A stretch of 64,000 nucleotides of DNA from Himantopus leucocephalus (Eukaryota > Chordata > Aves > Charadriiformes > Recurvirostridae). The notes beneath the pieces were generated by a model, which was given only the letters and a program-made list of their open reading frames with translations, was not told where the DNA came from and searched no databases. A program made the translations under genes and the position numbers. Positions 12,448-64,000 of this stretch are shown piece by piece; the stretch's first letter is position 1, and each line of letters starts with the position of its first letter. The stretch covers positions 44,922,455 through 44,986,454 of the forward strand of contig RSEF01000003.1 in NCBI GenBank assembly GCA_003993805.1, in the 5' to 3' direction.

Positions 12448-15400
12448 ACCCTTGCCTCCCCTACCACCCCCACTCCCTGCACACAAGCCTTTGGGGCTGG
12501 CAGTGGCCCTGTGAGCATTACCATGCACTAAGTCTCCTGTGATGACAGTTTTTAGGATTGTTCTGTGCAAAGTATCCGTAGAAGTGCAGTACTGTGTGCA
12601 AATGCCTTTTTTTTTTCTCCACTGTATATTAACCTTTCGGTGAGAGAAGGAGCTATATGGGAAACCTGATTCTTTTCCTCAACTTACATCTTTTTTTTTT
12701 CAGCCTGTTGTAATGACAAGACCTTCTACATAGTTACTCCCAATTTATACCAGTGCATGTGAGATGACAATCAGACAAAGTCTCTGTCTCTCAGACTTAT
12801 GGAAGGAATGACCTTGCTGGGGAACTCCTGAGGCCAAAAATGTTATTTCAGTAGGGAAGGCCTCATTTACACCTGTATGCGTTGGAAGAATCTAATTTAT
12901 AAGTAAAAGTATAATAATTGTTTGACTGTCTCTCCATGAGGTGCATGTCTCAGTTCAGAAATAGTTTTGAAAGCTAGAGAAAACAGTGAGCGATATTCTG
13001 GTAGAATGTGAAAGGAAAAAGGATCTTAACCTCAATTTGCAAACCCACAGACCTTCAGCTTACAGAACCAGGCAGAAAGTTCTTCTATTTACCATTTGAC
13101 TTCTTGGAGGAAAACACTTGCTCGTCTACCTGAAACTCTTGAAAGAACAAAGGGGATGGAAAATACATGGTGTCTTCAGGGCAATCCCAGTTTCTCTTTC
13201 GAATTATTTTGTTTGTGTGATAGTCTCCAGGGCCAAGTTCATTGTGGTTCAGTTGTGTTACACTGAGGGTTGATCTGGCTACTTCTGTTGGAAGAGGAAC
13301 ACTGTAAAACTGATTTCTCCAGGTTTGCTGGTTTTGGCCTTGTTTTCAGAAACAGTGTCTTTCATGATTTCAACAGATGCCGATAAAGGGTTGAAGCCAA
13401 AAGGGTCATGAAGGCTACAAGCGGGGGTCAATTTCCATCCCCTGTGGTAAGTGAGCCTGTTTACTGTCTGTTCCAAAGTACTGAAAGATTAAATTTGGGA
13501 GAAATCAATATATGACTACTAGAGGGTGTGTGAACTGAAATAGCTGTGAGCATCTCTTTTCCCTCTTACATGAAATACACTCTTGAGTGCAATACAGAAG
13601 ACCTGTGTAATTTGTTATAATGATTGTGGCATCCAAACACCAAATTGTGCAAATTGGCAAATATGCAAATGAACATGACAAAGTAATGTATTCATTGATG
13701 GTATGTGCCGTGTGAAAAGACTACTTTTAATTGCACAGTGCAAAATATTCTTGAGCAATATCTGGGAGTACAATCTATAGCATGGATAAAAATATATCAT
13801 TGGGGTTTGCTTGTTTAGCCACAGTTGTAATGCAAAAAGCAGACACGGCACTATGGCAGGTGTGTGGGGAATGGTGTCCTTCACCTGGTGCAGAGGAGTC
13901 TCTGGGGATGTACAGCACTGCTGACTGTCAGACTGCACTATGTCCAGGAGGAACAGCGTGGATAGGTTGCTATGGGCAGCATACCACTTTTGAGGTATAA
14001 GCTCCCTGTGTGCATCCGAGTGGGAGCCAACAATATGAACATGGAAGAATGGTATTAAAAAATATTAATAAATTCGTCAAAGACATCTTGCGCTATATTC
14101 AGCCTGTTCACTATGGCACCTCTGGAAGTAACTTGTCGTTGTCGGTGATTAGGTTGCTTCTCCAGAAAACTGGAGATTTGCTTTCTGTATCTCAGACTGA
14201 AAGAACTTTCTTTAACTCCTACAATAAGGGAAGTGGAGAAGAAGTAAGGAGGTGCTTTCTACTGTTCAGCTGAAACTAAAACATTGTATAGCAAGGAAAG
14301 ATTTTCTCTCTCTGCCCCTCTGAATCATATGCAGTCACTGCAGAGAAGCATTTGCAATACCTAGGTTGAGCACTTGCTAAGCATCAGGTTCTCCTTGCTG
14401 TCTGTGTAAGAAGCCAAGGTCTGACAGCTGGCGATCTGAATCACTCATCAGTCTTTTCAATTCGGACATTGCAGAGAGGGAGTTTGAGTATGGTGCAGTA
14501 ACTTTGTAAGGGAAAGGCCTATGTTGCTTACTTGCACTTTCATCTCCCCTCCTACCACTCTTCCTTCAGTCCTTTACATTTTTTCTTTCTTTTTCCCTTA
14601 GTCTCTTACATTCCCCTTGGTGAGCTGATAATGCTGCAGTTAGCTAGGACAGACTTTATTTAAAGAGATAAGCAAAATCTGCTTCTGGTAGAACACTTTG
14701 ACTTAGGGAAACATCTTTCTTGATCTCCAGGAATCTTACCAGAGACTAATTTAGCTGCATTTTCTATACTTCACTGTAGCAAAGCTGTATCATAGATAGA
14801 TAGCCTCAAATTACTTAGCTGTAGCCTTACTGATCTGGATTATGAGTCTGAATAGACAAAGTATCAGTTGCGATTACAGCACCATTGTGTGATGTGTTCA
14901 CATTTGTCTTTGTTGCTCAAAAATAGACTTTTGTATTATGCATTAGCACATAGTGTTTACCCCTAGCCTCAAATGACTTACAGTACTACAGCTGCACACC
15001 ACTACAAAGTAGCCTTGCTCGAGAGGAAAGGATGGAATTTCCTGCCCTGTTTCAGACCATAGATCATCAGTCTTTACCACTCCTGGCAGCTATGAAGAAT
15101 GCAGCATGACCCTCAGAATTCAGATAAATGCAATGAAAGGGGATCAAATTACCTCAATCAAAGGTGAGGTCATTGTTTCAGCAAGTCTCTCTCCACGGCC
15201 GATTCTCTCCTTCATCTATCATCACTCTCCTGTGAGAGATGCTTCTGAGCCGTATCACATTTTGAAATCCGACCATCAGCCTACAGAATGCCGCAAGAGG
15301 TTTGTTTTGTGCTGCTGAAGTTCAGTCCAACACACTAAGTGACTCAGCTCGGGAAGAATAGTTGGCAATGGGACTGCAGTTTGTACTGGCTTCTGCCATC

Positions 15401-16180
15401 TTTAGTGGGAGGCCTACCAAAGGCTGAGTTGTTCTTTCTTTGTCTTCACCACCCATAGGAAAAGAATCTGTTTCCTCTCTTTGTAGAACTGAACAACTCC
15501 AAGGAATGTTGAACCTTAAACTTTATTTAATAGAGAGGAAGGGCTTCCAGATTTGGATCGTTTGCCTTGGAAGCACGAGGGCTTAAGCTGATACTGCAAA
15601 ACCTGTGTGAGAAAATGCAGTGTTTACAATAGCTGCATCGCATGATGTAATGTGTTGATCGATCTCTAATGGAGAAACGGCATAAAAAACTGCTATCAGA
15701 GGAAAGAGCCATTGCTTTATGCTTTAAAAGTGCAGATACTGCCTTCCTGATCGCAAAGTCAAGGACGAGAGAGCTTTGGTTCTAGAAGGCCTGAATGCAC
15801 CCAGACCTCTCACAGCAAACCCTGTACAGGTTAGGCAGAGTGACACACGATTTTCAAGGTAAAATGTGCATGATACAACATTTGCTACTTGGGGTTTTAA
15901 CAGCTCGAAAAACATTCTTGGAGGGTAACAAGATTTCCTGGAAGTGAGCCACTTTCGAATGCTATTGCCAGCATGTCTGCCTACTCTGGGTAGCATCAGA
16001 AACTGTGCTGAAAAATTAAACAAACATAGTTCTTGGCATCTAAACAGATGGGAAAGGACATGTTGACTCCCAAGTCTTTAGCTGAGGAGGTAGTCTGTTT
16101 CTCATTGTTACCACTGTGCAGTGAGGAATTGCAAAACACCCACATAGATTTTCAGACCTGCTAGCTGCACTTAACCTTTA
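12448..16180. other. Intergenic DNA, no gene recognised
   Basis: AT-rich DNA with scattered short open frames and T-runs (for example near 12607 and 12692). I see no exon, RNA gene or recent mobile element in it. Confidence 0.45.
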
Positions 16181-16301
16181 ATCCTGCAAGTACTCAGCCA
16201 TGAGCATATAATTTTAAACATCTGAGTAGTCTGACTGACTCCAATGGGAATACGCACTGAATGAAGTTAAACATTTGCATAAACGTTTGCAGGATCAGGA
16301 T
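16181..16301. repeat. Ancient palindromic (MITE-like) amniote repeat
   Basis: The left arm begins ATCCTGCAAGTACTCAGCCA and the right arm ends GTTTGCAGGATCAGG. The arms are imperfect inverted repeats around a centre near GACTCCAATGGGAATACG. This matches a widespread old amniote interspersed repeat that I remember from bird, turtle and crocodile DNA (TCCTGCAAACACTTATGCA, then AGTCCCATTGACTTCAATGG). I cannot give its Repbase name with certainty. Its non-autonomous DNA-transposon nature is inferred from the palindrome. Confidence 0.65.
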
Positions 16302-19300
16302 CTTTCACTACAAACACAATTCTTGCACTACAAACACAAACTCGGCTCGGGCTGAGTACTCAGCTCAAGCTCTTAAGGCATTAATAAACCTATATCCTCT
16401 ACAGATGTGTTTTAAATTTCACGTTAATGTGCAATTTCTATGTTATAAAATGGCTTACATTAGGCTAATGAGTAACCTTTCTCATGAGAGAGGAGGAATG
16501 ATATACTTTCTGATATAGCTGCATAGGTTTGAAAGAATGTAATCTGAACTGGATCGGCAGCATACTAGCTTCCGTGTATCAAAGAGGTTCAGGCATCTTG
16601 ATCGGATTTTTGGCCTTCTAAAGTTTTTAAAACCTATTTTCTGTGTTTTAGACCTGATCTGAAAATTCTCCTTCCTGTCTTTGCAAGGACAAGATTGCTT
16701 GCATGAGTAAGGGATTGACTCACTTATTCCTCAAGGTGAAGACTACTTTCCATTCGCACTGTTGGAGGATTCGTTCCTGACTAGGTCATTTGACTCCAGA
16801 AAAGGATGAGCAACTTTTGTGGGCTTTAGTTACAAGAAGGTGAACACTAACAGTCTGAATCAGACTCTCGTTGAGGTTTTGTCTGGTTTTAGGCCCTCTC
16901 TCAAATAAATTCGGTGAAATTCCCTCTGGTTTACACCCTAGATAACTAGATCAGAATTTGGCCCACGGAATCTAGGCATCTGCATTACAGATCAAAGGCA
17001 AAGTTTTGATGATTCCTTCTGCAAATTTCACTCCTATTTGTACTCTCACATGCTTGATCTCTCTTTTGTTTAAAGGGCTGTGGTTGATACAGAAGCATTT
17101 ATATTCTGTGAATCATTCTAGCAATGCTGCTCCTAAAATATGCTAATATTTTCTTTTGAAATGCACAGGAAAAATCATTTTAAAATGTCTTACATTTTTC
17201 TTGAATTCTTTGCTTTAATTGAAGTACTTTTTTTTTTCAGTTTTGCTTTGCTGACTAAACACGTTAGGACTTTGAGGCAAAGAGGTATGTGCATGAGAAT
17301 GTGTTGTAACAGAACAGGCAGCTTTTCCTAGAGTTAAAGCGATGTAACATTTTCCATTCTAAACCTCTGTGTTTTCTGTGGTCTCTGAAATATAAATGAT
17401 TCAGGATGAAATCTGCCGGATTGGGACTTTGTCCAAATGTGAATATTTTGGAAAGATCTGAACAAAACTGGTTCAGCCAGTTCAGAATATCAAGAGAATT
17501 GAAAAAAAAAAAAAAAAAGTGTTTCTTGAGCTAAATAGGTTCTTACAGCCTTTTTTGAGCATTTCTGTAACTTTATCAGCAGAAGGCTGAAAAATGAACT
17601 CTGACATGGAAGTAGCCTTCCTTGAAGCAGACATGTATTTGCTTGTTTGAGGAGAAATTAGTTTTGATTTGACTGAGTTATAAACCTTTGAAAAGTGCGA
17701 TTGAGCATGTGCAGTGGATTATTTCGGTAAGCTTGTGAAGTGTGCAGCTACAGACGGATTTTCTGTACATGCATGGCTGGCTAATTTTGCTGGAAAGGGA
17801 AAAATCTATCTAAGCACATTGCTAAAATCACTGAAAATACCTGGGGCTTCAGGGAGACCTTTGAAGACCGTCTCAAGATCTTTTAGACTATGAAAAGGGC
17901 AAGAAGCGATTCTGTAGGCTTTGCAAGGTGTTTAAAGAGTAAGGGGCCTGCAGATTTTCTAAGGTTAAATGGGATAAATGGGCTCCAGAATTGGGCACTT
18001 TACACATATATGATGTTTTCTGTGGGAGAGCATGTCACGCACAGCACCGTCTCCCTCGGCAGATATGCCTGGTGAAGGAATCCCCCAGCAGCAGGGGAGC
18101 TGCTCCTTCGTCTCACTTCTAGCTGATGGTAGTGCTTAAGCGGCAGGAGTTTATCAGCAAGGTCACAATCTTGGGCTGCTGATCCTGCTCTGAGTTATAT
18201 AGAATATCTCGCTAATTAACATCTAGCCTTTGGGGTGGTGTGTTTGTGTGTCATCTTAGACGCAGGCACAATCAGTGCTTCTGCAGGAGCTGCTCTCACT
18301 TGCATCAAACACACTTTGGATAAATCAGAAACTCTCATCCAGAACATCTGCGTGTCTCCTGGCAGCCCATGCTCTCCAGTGTACCCCACTTCAATGGATG
18401 CCAGTTATTTGATTCCAAAACTTATATTTTGCACAAATTGGGTGTCTTTCTCCAACTCCCTCCAAAACAAAGAATCGTAATGCTGAGCTTATTGAGAGAC
18501 TCATTTGCTCTGAAGAAAGAGATCCCTTTTAGTTTACACTCCTTGAATGAATACTTATTTGGGATTTCTTCCTTTGTCTTTTCACCCCTCCTGTCCCTCC
18601 ATCAGGGCTCTGGCAGGTGGGGAGATAGGCGGTTATTCACTGAAATCTCTGCATGCCAGACAACTTCTGCCCAGGCAGTGCCAACACCGACACAAATCAC
18701 CTCCCTGATGAGCCTGTCAGCAGAGTGACTGTGCCGTTGAGCAGGTGAGCTCTTGACGCCTTTTCTTTTGGCTGCTGGATCTTTCCCTGCTTGTGCAACA
18801 GAATTTCTGCCAGACCCCTGCCACATCCTGGCCCACCACGGTGAGCAGTCTTCTACAGAGGCTCTGCAGCCACCGGTGCGATTGGACTGGCAGAGGTCTG
18901 ACATTGATATTGACAGGAGGAGGACAGAAATGTGGGGTACGGTCAGAATGGGTGGCAGTAAAACAGCATATTGAAAAAAAAGCGGTGAGATGACAGAGAA
19001 AACCTTTGAAAACCAGGAATGTTCTGCTTGAAGTGGATACTGTGGCTCTGAAATAGAGGTGCTTTTTAATTGTTAGGCAATGTGTCTCTTCCCTTCTTAG
19101 TTTTGCGTTCTCATTTCTTGATGTCTCACAGTGGATGAGATAGCAGCAAATGCTGAACAACAGGAAACTCAGTGGCACGGAAAAACAGCAGCATGCGCCG
19201 TGCACACACAAGTCAGAGAACCACACTGAGAGCTAGCAGCAGCGTAGCGTCTGTCCTGAGGTAGTTTAAAGGTGGAACTGGGTAAGCAATGACCCCATAT

Positions 19301-19797
19301 CAACAGACCAGCCTCTAAGAGTGGAGCCCCACTCAGGTGAACCTCCTTGGAAGATCCAGGCAGCGTCCCCCAGAGGTCCCTTTAGGCCTGCGTAGGGGTG
19401 ACCATGCTTCCAGACTGGGCACTGCTGTAATGCAGTGACCCCAGAAGTGCAAGGGAGCAGGTGCGTGACCTCAGTGGGATGGTGGGGGGTGCCAGGACCT
19501 TGATGTTTCCCATAAGGCCACGTAAGGATCTCTCAAATAACGTAAGGCAGACTTCTCAAATGAGGTGCAGATACCTCTCACAAAGAGGACACTGGACATC
19601 ATCATCTAACATGACTCTGCTTCCTCACCTTTGAGGTTTAATGAAGACCAGCCTCGCTACCCGCCTCAAGTGACTTCAGGGACAACACCTTCATGAAGCA
19701 CATCCTCCGTTCCCTGCTGTTCGGTGGGAACAGCAAGGAGAGAGACAGACACGACCGGTGGTGGCCAGCCCGGAGTTGCTGTCGGCCTGGGAGTCTC
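16302..19797. other. Region upstream of the GALNT2 promoter, no gene recognised
   Basis: A poly-A run of 17 is at 17502-17518. GC content rises from about 18240 toward the CpG island. Overlapping open frames on both strands at 18600-19226 show no known domain. No repeat family was recognised in 19261-19700. Confidence 0.45.
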
Positions 19798-19813
19798 TAT
19801 ATAACCCGCCAAT
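19798..19813 (+). promoter_or_regulatory. TATATAA box followed by CCAAT, upstream edge of the CpG island
   Basis: A consensus-like TATATAA lies at 19798-19804 and a CCAAT at 19809-19813, about 790 bp before the GALNT2 start codon. It could belong to an upstream alternative first exon or an unrelated promoter, or be chance. No transcript evidence is available. Confidence 0.25.
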
Positions 19814-20425
19814 ATCGGGTGGGAGCGAGTGGTGTACTACGGCGCTCGGGGACAGCGCTGACCGGGGGCGCGGCCACCAGCGAACCCTGCGAGCCGGCAT
19901 CACCCCTCACGGCCGGGCTCCCGCTGCCGGCGCTGCCCGTGCCCCAGCTCGGCAGGGAGCCCGCGGGCCGCTCCACGGAGCGCGGCCACCGACCCGTCGC
20001 CGCTTTCGGCCCGAAGGCAGGCGGCGGGGGCAGGCGGCGGGCCGGGGCCCCGGAGCGCACCGCGCCCGCGAGGCTGCCCCCAGAGCGGCTCCGAAATCTC
20101 ACCGCGGCGCGGCACCCGCCGCTCCGGGCGCCGGCCGGCTGCTCTCCCCGCCCCGCCCAGCCGGGGACGGGAGGGGGCGGCCCCGCCGCCTCAGGGAGAG
20201 GGGAAGCGGTTGCTCCCCGGCGCGCGGCACCCGCCTCACGGGGCGGCGGGCAGCGCGCGCCCCTGAGGCAGCCGCCGGCGAGCAAGGCGGGCGGGGCCGT
20301 GCCGTGCCGGGCCGTGCCGGCGCGCGCCTTGCCGCCGCCGGGGGCGCGCGGCCCCCGGCCCGCGAAGGAGGGGGAGGCGGCCCCGCCGGCGGCCCGGCGT
20401 GCTGCAACCATGGCGACGCCGGTAG

Positions 20426-20489
20426 CCCCGCCCCTCCCCGCCCCGCCCCCCGCGGGGCCGGGCGGCGCGGGATTGGTCGGGGGGCGGGC
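20426..20489 (+). promoter_or_regulatory. GALNT2: Core promoter cluster: GC boxes and inverted CCAAT box
   Basis: Repeated CCCCGCCCC-type GC boxes (Sp1/KLF class) run through 20426-20450. An inverted CCAAT box, GATTGGTC (NF-Y class), is at 20471-20478, followed by a GGGGGCGGGCG GC box at 20479-20489. NF-Y sites commonly lie 60-100 bp upstream of transcription starts. That would put the GALNT2 start near 20535-20570 and give a 5' UTR of only a few tens of bases. The start position is inferred; no transcript data are available. Confidence 0.55.
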
Positions 20490-20594
20490 GTTCGCCCTCT
20501 GCCCCCTGACCCTGCGCGGCGGCGGCGGCAGGAGCGGAGGCGGCGGCTGCTGCTGGCCGTTTCCTGGTGGCCTGGCGGCGGCGCGGGAGGGAGG

Positions 20595-64000
<43,406 letters not shown>

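Noticed and set aside
12283..12570. Minus-strand frame rich in Glu, and others rich in Lys/Arg or Leu/Pro
   Set aside because: They are translations of the TCCTCT microsatellite.
16890..16980. Sequence resembling another old amniote repeat (GTTTACACC, then GATCAGAATTTGGCCC)
   Set aside because: The resemblance is short and too degraded to assign to a family by eye.
20410..20412. ATG in a good context (CAACCATGG) upstream of the GALNT2 start, out of frame with it
   Set aside because: It lies upstream of the GC-box and inverted-CCAAT cluster, so it is probably in the promoter and not in the main mRNA. It would matter only if transcription starts further upstream.

Overview
The window is nuclear DNA from a bird, or possibly another sauropsid. 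It is AT-rich and sparsely coding, with split genes joined at GT-AG splice sites. It carries CR1-type LINE fragments (3409-3632, about 8300-8950, 63955-64000), an old MIR-type SINE, and a CpG-island promoter. Two 100-N gaps and five isolated single Ns show that it is a draft assembly.

The one gene I can identify is GALNT2 on the + strand. It encodes polypeptide N-acetylgalactosaminyltransferase 2, a Golgi enzyme that starts mucin-type O-glycosylation. Eleven coding exons are readable. Exon 1 (20595-20723) lies in a CpG island and encodes the cytosolic tail, membrane anchor and a glycine-rich stem. Exons 4-13 (37608 to 63028) encode most of the GT-A catalytic domain and the start of the ricin-type lectin domain. 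Reading phases agree across every junction from exon 4 to exon 13. Human residue numbers, used throughout, place the known active-site residues where expected: D176, R201, D224/H226, W331/E334, H359, and lectin D458. Exons 2-3 (about 115 residues) were not found and probably lie in, or were lost at, the gap 37222-37321. The last exons (about 91 residues, lectin beta and gamma repeats plus the 3' UTR) lie beyond the right edge.

Layout: 1 to about 19.8 kb is intergenic or upstream DNA with no gene I can support, but with old CR1, palindromic and microsatellite repeats. About 19.8-21.3 kb is the CpG island, promoter and exon 1. From 20.7 to 37.6 kb is intron 1 plus the missing exons, interrupted by the gap. 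From 37.6 to 64 kb are exons 4-13 and their introns.

The most interesting non-standard signals are three. One is an unannotated exon-like block in intron 6 (41845-41965) with good splice signals and a frame open in phase with exon 6. The second is a CpG-richer block with a minus-strand open frame in intron 10 (about 58925-59640). The third is a set of short duplications around single Ns that look like unmerged contig overlaps. I saw no sign of a bacterial-type system, CRISPR array, operon or other exotic locus.
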